NCBI RefSeq assembly: GCF_000812945.1
Contig: NZ_JSYM01000007.1
Span: 1 to 64,000, forward strand
Source: Flavobacterium sp. AED
GTDB taxonomy: Bacteria > Bacteroidota > Bacteroidia > Flavobacteriales > Flavobacteriaceae
Length of the DNA: 64,000 bases
Reading direction: 5' to 3'
Each line of letters begins with the position of its first letter. Within the stretch, counting starts at the first letter, position 1. The notes under the pieces were generated by a model. That model had not been told where the DNA came from, searched no databases, and saw only the letters and a list, made by a program, of their open reading frames with translations. This document shows, in pieces, positions 1-7,958 of this stretch. Made by a program: the position numbers and the translations under genes.

Positions 1-924
1 GAAAACATTTTTAAAGTCTCCAAAAACTTTACTGTTACTCCTGGCTTTCGATTTGAATATTTAAGAAGTACTGCCAAAGGACATAAAGAAGTAGAAGGCG
101 ACATTCAAATTACAGATGAAGTTAGAAACAGAACTTTTGCATTAGCGGGGCTTGGATTGGAATTAAAACCTGGAAAAAACACCAGTATCTATGCCAATAT
201 TAGTCAAGCTTATCGCCCGATAGATTACAGCCAATTAGAACCTTTTGGAATCAGCTCTAAAATTGACCCCAATCTAAAAGATTCAAAAGGATTTAACAGT
301 GATTTAGGCTACAGGGGTACCATTAGAAACTACCTGAATTTTGACATTGGTGGATTTTATATGGCCTATAACAAACGTATTGGCGTTACTTTGGCGACAG
401 ACCCTATCACTGGGGATTATTATTCTGTTAGAAAAAATATTGCCAATAGTGTACACCAAGGTCTCGAAAGTTATATCGAGTTTAATATTCTAAAATACTT
501 CAATTCACAATCTAGTTTTGGTTTAAGTATTTTCAATTCCTTTGCCTACGTAGATGCAAAATACACCACAGGAGAATTTAAAGGAAAAAGAGTCGAAGCC
601 GCCGCTAAAACTATAAATCGTGTGGGTTTAATTTTTAGCACTAGTAAATTATCGACTACTTTACAGGTTAATTCCGTTGGAGATGCTTATGGAGACGCTT
701 CAAATGCAATGAGCAGCGAAGATCCGGTTGCGGGCTATATTCCAGCTTACACTGTTTTAGACTGGAGTGCTTCCTATAAATTAAATAATTTTGCAATCAA
801 GTTAGGTGCCAATAATTTAACTGATAAATCATACTTTACCCGTAGAACAGATGAATATCCTGGACCGGGAATAATCCCTGCGGTAGGAAGAAGTTTTTAT
901 TTAGGTTTTACAGCTAAATTTTAA
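1..924 (+). CDS. TonB-dependent outer-membrane receptor, C-terminal part
   Basis: The reading frame is open from the first base, so the 5' end lies outside the window. About 307 residues remain, all from the beta-barrel. Alternating aromatic and polar strands, a late NNLTDKSYFTRR segment and a C-terminal strand ending in aromatic FTAKF are typical of TonB-dependent receptors; NLTDKxY close to the end is common in the siderophore/FecA-like group. The protein would sit in the outer membrane and import a ligand with TonB-ExbBD energy. The substrate cannot be told without the plug domain. It is the only plus-strand gene next to a long minus-strand block and may belong to the flanking chromosome rather than the mobile element. 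Confidence 0.85.
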   Translation, partial: ENIFKVSKNFTVTPGFRFEYLRSTAKGHKEVEGDIQITDEVRNRTFALAGLGLELKPGKNTSIYANISQAYRPIDYSQLEPFGISSKIDPNLKDSKGFNSDLGYRGTIRNYLNFDIGGFYMAYNKRIGVTLATDPITGDYYSVRKNIANSVHQGLESYIEFNILKYFNSQSSFGLSIFNSFAYVDAKYTTGEFKGKRVEAAAKTINRVGLIFSTSKLSTTLQVNSVGDAYGDASNAMSSEDPVAGYIPAYTVLDWSASYKLNNFAIKLGANNLTDKSYFTRRTDEYPGPGIIPAVGRSFYLGFTAKF

Positions 925-1126
925 TAAAAAAGACACAATTGTCTAGTCCTGAAAAAACCGATAGAGGATTAATAACAAAAAAAAACAATTTTTAAACAGT
1001 GGTAAGCAAAAGTTTACTGCTGTTTTTTTTGTTTTATAAGTCCTTATTTTAATTTGGTCTTGTAAATGCATTTGATTAGTGTCATTTAGATTTTATTTAA
1101 AAATCAGACTTAATAATAACAAATTA

Positions 1127-1184
1127 GCAGGTGCTTGCGTAAACTACCGCACCCATAGGTGGGGTAGTTTACGCAAGCACCTGC
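1127..1184. repeat. Perfect inverted repeat, 22-bp arms
   Basis: Arms 1127-1148 and 1163-1184 are exact reverse complements. The inner CACC/GGTG (1150-1153 and 1158-1161) extends the stem across one G/G mismatch to a CATA loop. There is no following T-tract, so it is not a textbook intrinsic terminator. Confidence 0.9.
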
Positions 1185-1195
1185 ACCGCTTTCAA

Positions 1196-1240
1196 CCGCC
1201 GAGCAATTGTTCTTACGCAGGAAGAACAATTGCTCGGCGG
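1196..1240. repeat. Perfect inverted repeat, 19-bp arms
   Basis: Arms 1196-1214 and 1222-1240 are exact reverse complements around a 7-base loop. It lies 11 bp from the preceding hairpin and 6 bp from the stop codon of the ThiF-like gene on the minus strand, the expected place for a 3' end structure of the PRTRC operon. A protein-binding or recombination site is the alternative. Confidence 0.9.
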
Positions 1241-1246
1241 CGGGAG

Positions 1247-2050
1247 TCAGGCCACCAATATAGGCTGTGACCTGAAGTTGGCAAGATTAAGAAAGAAGCC
1301 TCTATATTCCGTCATACCTTCACGAAACAACTTCCATAGCAAAGATGCTCCCATATTGGCAAGAGTGGAATTAATAAACAAGTCCTGCTTTTCCAGTGCT
1401 TCAGCAAGGGAGCAACTCGGTTCTCTGTTATCAGTCTGTGCTTCTAATAGTTCCTTAAATTCATTCGTGACCATAGGAAGATTGGATACTGTCCTGTATA
1501 GATTGGAATTTGGCTGTTGGATTTCTTCTATTGTGGACAGTATACCTTGTCCTGTATTTCGGGCATTACCAATATCCAACCAGTACAGGGATTTATTGCG
1601 TTCCCAATTGCTGTGTACTGCACAATCCTGTAAGGCGGTTGCAATATCGAACCTTGCCGATACGGTATCCACACAGCTGATATAAATGTTTGCCCTGCCT
1701 TGGTTAGGCAGGGATTTTAAATTAACTGTGCTAAACTGCTCTGTTACCGCTTTCCAATTCGTTCCAAAAAAGCGATTGTTTCGGTTAATGAGTACCACGG
1801 ATTTGGGCAGTCCCACCTCAGCATCAGCAAAGAGTTGTCGTCCCTGATTGGCTGTGGTTACAACATCATCATCGAATAGATTGACTTGTAGTCCTGCATG
1901 TCCCAAAGCAATAAGACTATGGTTCATTCTCGCAAGTTCCGTAAGCATTCTGCTTCCTGTTCCTCCCGCACCAATAAGGTTCACGGTAACAGGATTGGTT
2001 GGATTTATCAGGTAATTATCTGCGTAATGCATGGCTTTTTGCGTGTTCAT
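1247..2050 (-). CDS. PRTRC system ThiF/E1-like protein
   Basis: 267 aa. Near residue 25 there is an NLIGAGGTGSRML segment, the Rossmann nucleotide-binding motif of ThiF/MoeB/E1 enzymes, followed by the acidic FDDDVV segment where such enzymes bind ribose, and an NRGR-like NQGRQLF. The family adenylates the C-terminus of a ubiquitin-like partner; here the partner is likely the PRTRC C protein at 3908-4126, which ends in GTKG. The gene overlaps the upstream PRTRC B stop by 4 bp, so the two are translationally coupled. PRTRC modules occur on plasmids and ICEs; the role in maintenance is inferred from association and is not established biochemically. Confidence 0.88.
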   Translation of the reverse strand: MNTQKAMHYADNYLINPTNPVTVNLIGAGGTGSRMLTELARMNHSLIALGHAGLQVNLFDDDVVTTANQGRQLFADAEVGLPKSVVLINRNNRFFGTNWKAVTEQFSTVNLKSLPNQGRANIYISCVDTVSARFDIATALQDCAVHSNWERNKSLYWLDIGNARNTGQGILSTIEEIQQPNSNLYRTVSNLPMVTNEFKELLEAQTDNREPSCSLAEALEKQDLFINSTLANMGASLLWKLFREGMTEYRGFFLNLANFRSQPILVA

Positions 2051-2763
2051 GACAGTAGTTTTTTAATTGTTAAACTATTTTTAAGTAAGGATTTCATGGG
2101 AAACGGTTTTCCGCTACATACAAGGTTCTGCCAAAGTTGAATTATGTTTCCTTTTATGGGACTTGTATCTTCAATCAAATGACTGAAATAACTATTAAAA
2201 AAATACTGTTCCCACTCTTGTATGAATTCCTCTAAAAGACAATCCGCCTGTATGTTGACCGATACGGTACCCATGCAAACCTTACCATCAGCATATAAAT
2301 TAAAAAAAGGCGCATGGTATAAGATAGTTTGTTCGTTTATTTCCATGTCTTTGTCCATTGCATAAATGTATAAGTTGCTTTTGGAGGCTTTCCATAGCAA
2401 GGGCGGTACAAATGCTTTGCCGTTTGTGATGGCTAAACTATCCACGAAAAATAAATTGACTTTTTGTGCAGGCGTGTACCAAATGGCATAACCATCATGC
2501 TCGGGATTGATGTACAGTACATTTTTAGGAAGCAATCCTGATGGTTTTAAAAATTTGCGCATGAGTTTGTCGGAAGTGTCCAAGGCATTGACGAGCTGAT
2601 TACTTTCTTTTAGGTTTAAGGGGTGGGCATTTATGGGATAGCTATTTTTATCCATATCATAGGCTTCTACATAAATATTCTTATCAGCGGTATCTTTCTG
2701 ATAAACTACAAAGGCTTTTATTGGGTGGTATAATGCTCCGAATTGTGTGGTTATATCTTTCAT
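2047..2763 (-). CDS. PRTRC system protein B
   Basis: 238 aa, soluble, no signal peptide or membrane segment. The central AFVPPLLWKASKSNLYIYAM stretch, the following HAPFFNLYADGKVCMG and the C-terminal WEQYFFNSYFSHL are the recognisable core of PRTRC B proteins. It lies in the conserved operon between the F-like protein (4-bp ATGA overlap at 2760-2763) and the ThiF-like protein (4-bp overlap at 2047-2050). The biochemical function is unknown. Confidence 0.85.
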   Translation of the reverse strand: MKDITTQFGALYHPIKAFVVYQKDTADKNIYVEAYDMDKNSYPINAHPLNLKESNQLVNALDTSDKLMRKFLKPSGLLPKNVLYINPEHDGYAIWYTPAQKVNLFFVDSLAITNGKAFVPPLLWKASKSNLYIYAMDKDMEINEQTILYHAPFFNLYADGKVCMGTVSVNIQADCLLEEFIQEWEQYFFNSYFSHLIEDTSPIKGNIIQLWQNLVCSGKPFPMKSLLKNSLTIKKLLS

Positions 2764-3904
2764 GGTGTATTATTTAAAAGGGTACATAGGTCGTTAATTA
2801 AAGGAAAAAGTCTGTATTCAAAATCCAATCCTTTGTTGGATGGTTGGTTTTCGGCATCATAGATTTGTAGTAAAGTCGGCTCTTCCATTTCGGAGCATTC
2901 ATTGAATTCGTCATTGACCACACGGGCTATATTCTCGTACAGTAATCCATTGCTATCTGCTATGAAAGAAATGTACTGTTCTGCTTTGATGACTGTGTCA
3001 TCATATTCAAATTCACGATTGGACGTATTCTGAAAAATAGTATAGTCAGGATATTCGAGCAGTAGTGCCAATGCTTTTTCTGCGACTGTAAGACAATCTT
3101 TTTCAAAGAAGGTTCTTGGTCTGTAACTCTCAGTTCGCTGTTTGAAATAATTCAGATGATAGAGGTTGTATATTTTACGGAGCATTACATCCCCATAATA
3201 AATAGCCTGATTAAATTCTGAAAGTGTACTATTGCTTTCCTCGGTTTCATCATTCTCAAAATCATCGATGAGCCATTCCTCCATACATTCATACTGATAA
3301 AAAAGATAACTACTGTTTTCCCTGTAATACGGAATCCCTGCAATATGGTACAAATAGGCAAATACAGATAACAATAGTTCTGCGGTTTGTTTGTGCTTCT
3401 TGTTTTGCAACAATCGGTACAACGGCAGTATAGGAATATAATACAATGTATTGCCTGTGTTATAGGTGTGATTGGTTGCTAGTTTTACCATACCGCTATT
3501 ACCCTGTAAGATGGTGAGTTCAATGTCCTGTCCTGATTTTCTGAGTTGCTTTTGAACGTATGAATGCGTTAACAGGATATTGTACGGATAGGGTTTGTTT
3601 TCTACATCCATTATCTCAAAACCATACAACCCTGTCAGGATAGCAAGCGAATTAAAAAATTCCTTTTGTGTCTGTATGCTATTTGGTAATTTTTCGCTCT
3701 GTTCAAACAACGGTAAAAACTGCTGTTTTAGAAAACCATCGGTAAGAGTTCCAACGGTGCAGAATTGTTCCTGTACTTTTTTACTTCCTGTGCATCGGGC
3801 AATCTGTTTGCATTTTCTGCCCATGTGCCTAACTGCTCGTATAGTTTGCATAGCTTTTTGTTTTTAGGCAATCTGATACTGCCTGTTATAGTTTTCGTTT
3901 TCAT
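2760..3904 (-). CDS. PRTRC F-like protein, read by a -1 frameshift
   Basis: Two overlapping frames together make one protein of about 381 aa. The first frame begins with ATG at 3904, three bases after the PRTRC C stop, and reads MKTKTITGSIRLPKNKKL and on to LPDAQEVKK before going out of frame and stopping about 57 codons from the start. The second frame carries the remaining body (QEQFCTVGTLTDGFLKQQF onward). They join in phase exactly at a run of six A followed by G (GTA AAA AAG in the first frame), the A_AAA_AAG heptamer. An ATG at 3851 opens the second frame but its first ~22 residues (rich in Arg/Cys) are merely the out-of-frame reading of the true N-terminus. Either programmed -1 frameshifting, a one-base deletion in the A-tract, or a sequencing error explains this. 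Family assignment rests on operon position and size. Confidence 0.65.
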
Positions 3905-3907
3905 GGT

Positions 3908-4126
3908 TTATCCTTTTGTGCCGATCTGTGATACAAATTTGTATTGCACCGCATCGTCATTTATAAAAGGCCCCTCAATGGTTGCCGTAGTTAAAATCGG
4001 ATAGGTTTGTGCATAAAAGTTCAAAACCGCTTCGGGACTGAATGATGGTGAAGGGTCAGCGAGTTTAATATCCTGCTCCCTGTCCCTGAAAGTAAAAATG
4101 CGTACTAATGTGGTAGCTATTAACAT
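3908..4126 (-). CDS. PRTRC system protein C (ubiquitin-like)
   Basis: 72 aa. The pattern RIFTFRDREQDIKLADPSP, then FYAQTYPILTTATIEGP and a C-terminal VSQIGTKG is that of PRTRC C, a small protein described as having a ubiquitin-like beta-grasp fold. The Gly at the extreme C-terminus fits a substrate for adenylation by the ThiF-like protein of the same operon (inference). The start overlaps the stop of PRTRC E by 7 bp. Confidence 0.88.
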   Translation of the reverse strand: MLIATTLVRIFTFRDREQDIKLADPSPSFSPEAVLNFYAQTYPILTTATIEGPFINDDAVQYKFVSQIGTKG

Positions 4127-4659
4127 GGTTCCTCTGTATTAGGGTCGTTGAAAAGGTCGATGGGAAATTTATCGGAGAGTTCCGCTTTGCGTTTATGAAT
4201 GATGTCTTTGTATTCGGGATAGACATCCGCCTGTGGCACTTTCATCCACGCTTCCTTAAATTTACCTGCTGTTTCGAGTTCGTCAGCTTTCTTCATGCCT
4301 TCCTCATATTTTTTCTGCATTTCGGTTTTTTCTTTGCCTATCTTAAGAGCGTTGCCTTTTTCCATTTGTGAAGCGATTTTTGCTTGTTCCTTTTCTTTAA
4401 GGAACTGGTCCATATTGGCAAAAAGTTGTGCCGTTTCTTTAACAGGCTGTTCAATAGCCTCAAAAAATCCCTCGTCGAGTTCCTCTGCCGTACCTTTTAG
4501 CAAAATGGGCGGTACTTTTTTTCGGGCATCATCGCCGATGCTGTCATTAAAAAACAATACAGATACAATGAGTTTGTCTGTATCTTCTTTGGCTATGTTT
4601 ATTTTCCAGTTTCCTGCTACCTGCAAGGTTAGAATAGATTTAAAAAAATTGGTTTCCAT
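4120..4659 (-). CDS. PRTRC system protein E
   Basis: 179 aa. The N-terminal half (LTLQVAGNWKINIAKEDTDK, then VPPILLKGTAEELDEGFFEA) matches the PRTRC E layout; the C-terminal half is a charged Lys/Glu-rich helix (about residues 85-150) likely to form a coiled coil. It is downstream of the small 68-aa gene (4-bp spacing) and overlaps PRTRC C. Function unknown. Confidence 0.85.
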   Translation of the reverse strand: METNFFKSILTLQVAGNWKINIAKEDTDKLIVSVLFFNDSIGDDARKKVPPILLKGTAEELDEGFFEAIEQPVKETAQLFANMDQFLKEKEQAKIASQMEKGNALKIGKEKTEMQKKYEEGMKKADELETAGKFKEAWMKVPQADVYPEYKDIIHKRKAELSDKFPIDLFNDPNTEEPC

Positions 4660-4663
4660 TGTT

Positions 4664-4870
4664 TTACAGTTTAGTTCGTTTTATGTCTAAATCATTAATT
4701 TTTACTAACTTCTCATAAAGGTCTTGCCAATACGCTTGCCGTTCTTGGTCAAACCGCTTAAAGGCTTTATCTGTATGGGCGAAATCTCTGAAATAGTCTG
4801 CCTGTTGCAAGGCTTCGGGTAAATTGGTAACGGTAATGTTTTTCCCGTATTTATCTGCTACTTGTATCAT
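4664..4870 (-). CDS. Small conserved protein of the PRTRC operon
   Basis: 68 aa, acidic/basic mixed, no membrane segment. It opens MIQVADKYGKNITVTNLPEA and continues with a helical, charged segment (FRDFAHTDKAFKRFDQERQ). It is packed between DUF932 (49 bp upstream) and PRTRC E (4 bp downstream), so it is part of the operon. I recognise no enzymatic domain. Confidence 0.7.
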   Translation of the reverse strand: MIQVADKYGKNITVTNLPEALQQADYFRDFAHTDKAFKRFDQERQAYWQDLYEKLVKINDLDIKRTKL

Positions 4871-4919
4871 GGCGCAAGGATTTAAAAGGACAGGCAGGAT
4901 GTGTGCCTGTCCTGATTGG

Positions 4920-5978
4920 TTAATTAAGAATTAAAGCGTCCGAACCTTTATTGGCAAACTCCAAACAAAGATTAAAAGCAGACTGTGTGCGGAGTTGTCC
5001 CGTGCCACCCATCAAAAGAGAGGTTAGTTTAGCTTCATCATCCTTATAATTTCTAACATTTTGAAAATACCCAGTCACGGAATTATACGCTCCGAACACC
5101 GTTCCTTTTGTCGTATCCATCAATTGTGTAGGATCACTCATGGCATATTCAAAAGCACTATCTACCATGTTGGTAAAGCAGGTTGAGAGTTCCTCTTCCC
5201 TGCCCTCCTGTATGGATTTCAGTACTTCCTTATTGGGAACTAGAGCAGACCGTATCAGTTTTTTTACTTCGCTGTCCGTAATGCGTACTTTTGTCCAATG
5301 GTTGAAAATGGTTTCCATCTGTGCCGATAACATGTCGGATATCCCCATAACTTTATGTGCCTGTTCCAAACGCTGTTTGGCATTGGAGGTATGACGAATG
5401 CGTACCGTATTGGTTTTGTTGTTCATTGCAGCATTAAGGGTATTGGCGCATACGATGCGAATTGGTGTAAATGCGGCGGTTATGCTTCCACTTCCATCAT
5501 GTGAGGTGGTCAGAAACAAGTACTTTTCGATAAGGTCCTCATTTCCGACCCGAATATAGTCAGGCAGTTTTGCGGTTATAAATATGCGTTCCCCTTTGCC
5601 CAAAGCCCCTGCAGTTTCGTATAAAATCCCGTCACCGCCCACAATGCTGTCAAAAAAAGAAAAGGCATCCCTGTTCTGCACGATTTGATAGTCTTTACCC
5701 ACCACACCCAACACGGCATCGTTGTCAGTACGTACGGTGCTGAAATAATTTGGTACTTCAATTTTGTTGTGAATGGTTTCTCCATCAATAATGGTTTCTC
5801 TCGAAGGTGTAAACAGTTTGCGTTTTTCTACCTCATAATCCAATCCTGCATGTTTGATTGCTTCTGCGCTCGTGGAATAGTCCTGAATGATTTGCCCCAA
5901 ATTGTGCCAAGCTTTTTCCTTTACGCTGAAAAAACTGTGTTTTCCTGACTGCTCGTTGTAATTTATATTATGTGCCAT
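4920..5978 (-). CDS. DUF932 / phage-plasmid-like protein
   Basis: 352 aa. The N-terminus (KAWHNLGQIIQDYSTSAEAI, then DYQIVQNRDAFSFFDSIVG) and the middle FLTTSHDGSGSITAAFTPIRIVCANTLNAA are diagnostic of the DUF932 family (TIGR03299-like), frequent on plasmids, phages and ICEs next to SSB or PRTRC genes. The C-terminus holds TKGTVFGAYNSVTGYFQNVRNY. Activity is not established; a role in element replication or anti-restriction is only inferred from location. It follows ssb by 37 bp and probably shares its transcript. Confidence 0.85.
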   Translation of the reverse strand: MAHNINYNEQSGKHSFFSVKEKAWHNLGQIIQDYSTSAEAIKHAGLDYEVEKRKLFTPSRETIIDGETIHNKIEVPNYFSTVRTDNDAVLGVVGKDYQIVQNRDAFSFFDSIVGGDGILYETAGALGKGERIFITAKLPDYIRVGNEDLIEKYLFLTTSHDGSGSITAAFTPIRIVCANTLNAAMNNKTNTVRIRHTSNAKQRLEQAHKVMGISDMLSAQMETIFNHWTKVRITDSEVKKLIRSALVPNKEVLKSIQEGREEELSTCFTNMVDSAFEYAMSDPTQLMDTTKGTVFGAYNSVTGYFQNVRNYKDDEAKLTSLLMGGTGQLRTQSAFNLCLEFANKGSDALILN

Positions 5979-6015
5979 GATATTAAAAATTTAAATGATT
6001 AGTATATTGTTTGGA

Positions 6016-6411
6016 CTAAAAAGGCAAATCGTCTGCTGTTTCAGATTTATTCCCCTGTGCTATGGAAGACATTACACCGTTTTCTGTTTGCTCCGTTTTT
6101 TTTGCAAAAGCCAAAATTTTAATATTATTGGTGTGAAACGTAAGGCTACCTATAGGTTTTCCTTCGTGGTTGTTATACACATTCAACCCGATACGCCCAA
6201 ATAATTGTACGAGTGCTCCTTTTTTGAGCCACTCAGCTGTCTTTGCATTTAACCAATAGGAACAATTGATATAGGTAACTACTTCCTTTACCTCGGTACT
6301 TCCTTTGGGTTTGTAATTGTCATTGATGGCGATACTAAAATTGACCACTTGTTTGTCGTTGCTCACTTTGTGAACGACTGAATTTGCTGTAATTCTGCCT
6401 GTGATTTCCAT
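6016..6411 (-). CDS. ssb: Single-stranded DNA-binding protein
   Basis: 131 aa. An OB-fold with the SSB order: MEITGRITANSVVHKVSNDKQV, VNFSIAINDNYKPK, TYINCSYWLNAKTAEWLKKG, LVQLFGRIGLNVYNNHEGK, and a C-terminal acidic tail ending DDLPF, the usual tip that binds partner proteins. It is the first gene of the minus-strand PRTRC operon; a structured, GC-rich region lies directly upstream. ICE-encoded SSBs protect transferred single strands. Confidence 0.92.
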   Translation of the reverse strand: MEITGRITANSVVHKVSNDKQVVNFSIAINDNYKPKGSTEVKEVVTYINCSYWLNAKTAEWLKKGALVQLFGRIGLNVYNNHEGKPIGSLTFHTNNIKILAFAKKTEQTENGVMSSIAQGNKSETADDLPF

Positions 6412-6519
6412 AATTTTAATTTTTAATGATTCCTATTATTTACTTTGTCTTTAACCCTCCATCCCGCAAAAAATATTTTCAAAACGAAAAAACGGGAAAA
6501 AAGAAAGCAAGAAATAAGT

Positions 6520-6619
6520 GGCCTAAGAATGCGGAGCGCTATAAGTCCCGAAGGGTGGCGCAGCCATTATGCGCGTGCAGCATACGACGGACACTATCTT
6601 AGCTGCCCTTTTAGTCCGT
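6520..6619 (-). ncRNA. Candidate structured leader or small RNA before ssb
   Basis: A GC-rich island in AT-rich surroundings. Stems visible by eye: CTAAGA 6523-6528 with TCTTAG 6597-6602 (extended by GGC 6520-6522 and GCC 6605-6607); GCGCTA 6536-6541 with TGGCGC 6556-6561, enclosing CCC 6547-6549 and GGG 6553-6555; and CGGAC 6588-6592 with GTCCG at about 6615-6619, which crosses the first stem and could form a pseudoknot. On the minus strand the inner hairpin has a UUCG loop, favouring that orientation and a 5' leader of ssb. No Rfam family is claimed. Confidence 0.45.
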
Positions 6620-6660
6620 TTCGAGTGGAAATCTGATTAAATTTTTTTTAATTTTTTAAG

Positions 6661-6693
6661 CAAAAAAAAATCTGATATTCATAATATCAGATT
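6661..6693 (-). terminator. Intrinsic terminator after the DUF1810 gene
   Basis: 11-bp perfect stem (6669-6679 with 6683-6693, CAT loop) followed on the minus strand by a run of T (A-tract 6662-6670 on the plus strand). It lies about 110 bp past the stop of the gene at 6801-7235. Confidence 0.8.
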
Positions 6694-6800
6694 AAGTGGT
6701 AAATGTTTTCGGAATGTGGGAATAAGCAAACTATTATTGATAGTTATCTAATAGCTCTAGTAGAAGAATATATTTTTCAAATTACAATATTTGCTTTGGA

Positions 6801-7235
6801 TTAGGATCTTATCAAGTTTAGTAATTGTAGTGTGAGTTCATCAGGTAATCCATTGAAATATTTTACCAATACCTTCTGAAATACAGGATTGGTATTTTCA
6901 ACATTTGCAAATAATGTCATGCATGATTGTAATTTCATGTCGTCAGGAGTTCCAAATATCTGTGTTACTGTTTTTCCTTTGAGATTTAATACTTCCTCAG
7001 CAATTTCAACCAAATGCTTACCCAGAATGGGATGCTGTAAGTATGCAGTGGCTTCATTCAAATCCTTGATTCCGTAATACTGTGCAGTCTCACTGGAGCC
7101 CAATCCTTTGATTTGAGGAAAGATATACCACATCCAATGGGTATCCTTTTTGCCTTTTTTGATTTCTGAAAGGGCTTTTAGGTACACCTGATTTTGTGCG
7201 TCTAAAAATTTGATTAATTCGTTGTTATTAGTCAT
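6801..7235 (-). CDS. DUF1810 family protein
   Basis: 144 aa. KKDTHWMWYIFPQIKGLGSS near residue 30, then YLQHPILGKHLVEIAEEVL and FGTPDDMKLQSCMTLF are hallmark segments of DUF1810, a helical family whose activity is unknown but which often neighbours repair genes. It follows the AlkB-like gene by 86 bp in the same direction and ends the repair cassette, with a terminator behind it. Its length is normal for the family. Confidence 0.9.
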   Translation of the reverse strand: MTNNNELIKFLDAQNQVYLKALSEIKKGKKDTHWMWYIFPQIKGLGSSETAQYYGIKDLNEATAYLQHPILGKHLVEIAEEVLNLKGKTVTQIFGTPDDMKLQSCMTLFANVENTNPVFQKVLVKYFNGLPDELTLQLLNLIRS

Positions 7236-7321
7236 TTTTCTATTTTAGGTGCTAGCGATAAACCCTATCACTAAATTAATACTTTATTTGTTATTTATTC
7301 AAGGATATTATATGTAATTTA

Positions 7322-7936
7322 TTACAAATTATTGTTTATTTGCCTGAAAGTAAGGTTAATTCTGGGGAGGACCTGTTTAGCAGTTTTGGGAACCTGGTGC
7401 TCCCAGAAGCTATTTGTTGTTCCCGCCATTAGTAGTAAAGAGCCGTGATGCAAAGGGATTTCTATTTGTGGAACATCGTTGCGAAATTTATGACGTAAAC
7501 GAAACATACGAGTTTCACCGAATGTAACCGATGCAATATTCATATTTTTATTGGTACTACGTGTCTTATCACTGTGCCATGCCACACCGTCTTTGCCATT
7601 CCGATAAAGATTAAGTAATACAGCATTAAATTTCATGTGCGTTTCATTTACAACGCGTTGGTTGATTGTACGCAATTCGGAAGGCCAATCTGGACAGTCT
7701 GGGTTAATTATATCTTCGTACCATGAGATCATCCGGGGTGCTGTTACCGTTTTGTCATACATAGGCATCTGATATTCATGCCATGGTGTGTTGTTGAGTA
7801 GGGTAGTGTAATAGTTATCTGATTCTTCCTTGGTGAAAAAATTATCATATAACATGAGTTCGGTATCTGGAAGGTCAAAGATTTTTTTTCCGCCAGTGCC
7901 TGATGTAAATATTTCTGTGTCATTGAAAAGTATCAT
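7322..7936 (-). CDS. AlkB-like 2-oxoglutarate/Fe(II) dioxygenase
   Basis: 204 aa. The Fe(II) triad is visible: His and Asp in AWHSDKTRS (about residue 118) and a later His in FWEHQVPKT; the 2-oxoglutarate-binding Arg is in PRINLTFRQ. The MYDKTVTAPRMISWYED segment resembles the nucleotide-recognition lid of ALKBH2/3-type enzymes. It should reverse N-alkyl damage such as 1-meA and 3-meC in DNA or RNA. It sits 22 bp after the polymerase gene and is probably controlled with it by the HTH/S24 repressor. Not equivalent to E. coli AlkB by sequence, so no symbol is given. Confidence 0.88.
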   Translation of the reverse strand: MILFNDTEIFTSGTGGKKIFDLPDTELMLYDNFFTKEESDNYYTTLLNNTPWHEYQMPMYDKTVTAPRMISWYEDIINPDCPDWPSELRTINQRVVNETHMKFNAVLLNLYRNGKDGVAWHSDKTRSTNKNMNIASVTFGETRMFRLRHKFRNDVPQIEIPLHHGSLLLMAGTTNSFWEHQVPKTAKQVLPRINLTFRQINNNL

Positions 7937-7958
7937 TTTGAATAAGTGTTACTAGTTA

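Larger units (their letters stand above)
925..1246. other. Intergenic region with two long perfect hairpins
   Basis: No gene is credible here. The region between the receptor stop and the end of the ThiF-like gene is AT-rich up to about 1120, then holds two adjacent hairpins (listed separately). Because the flanking genes converge, bidirectional termination is one simple role. A short open frame running through the hairpins is just their inverted sequence. Confidence 0.7.
6412..6800. other. Intergenic region upstream of ssb
   Basis: No protein gene is supported. The 389 bp contain a GC-rich structured segment at about 6520-6619 and an intrinsic terminator at 6661-6693 belonging to the gene at 6801-7235. 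The 63-aa open frame across the GC-rich part has no family features and reads through the stems. Confidence 0.65.

Noticed and set aside
1079..1270. 63-aa plus-strand ORF
   Set aside because: It reads straight through both long hairpins, so it is a product of inverted-repeat sequence and has no protein features.
2760..3851. PRTRC F-like gene starting at ATG 3851
   Set aside because: The first ~22 residues are an out-of-frame reading of a better N-terminus that starts at 3904 directly after the PRTRC C stop.
6445..6636. 63-aa plus-strand ORF before ssb
   Set aside because: Covers the GC-rich structured segment, runs against the operon and shows no conserved protein pattern.
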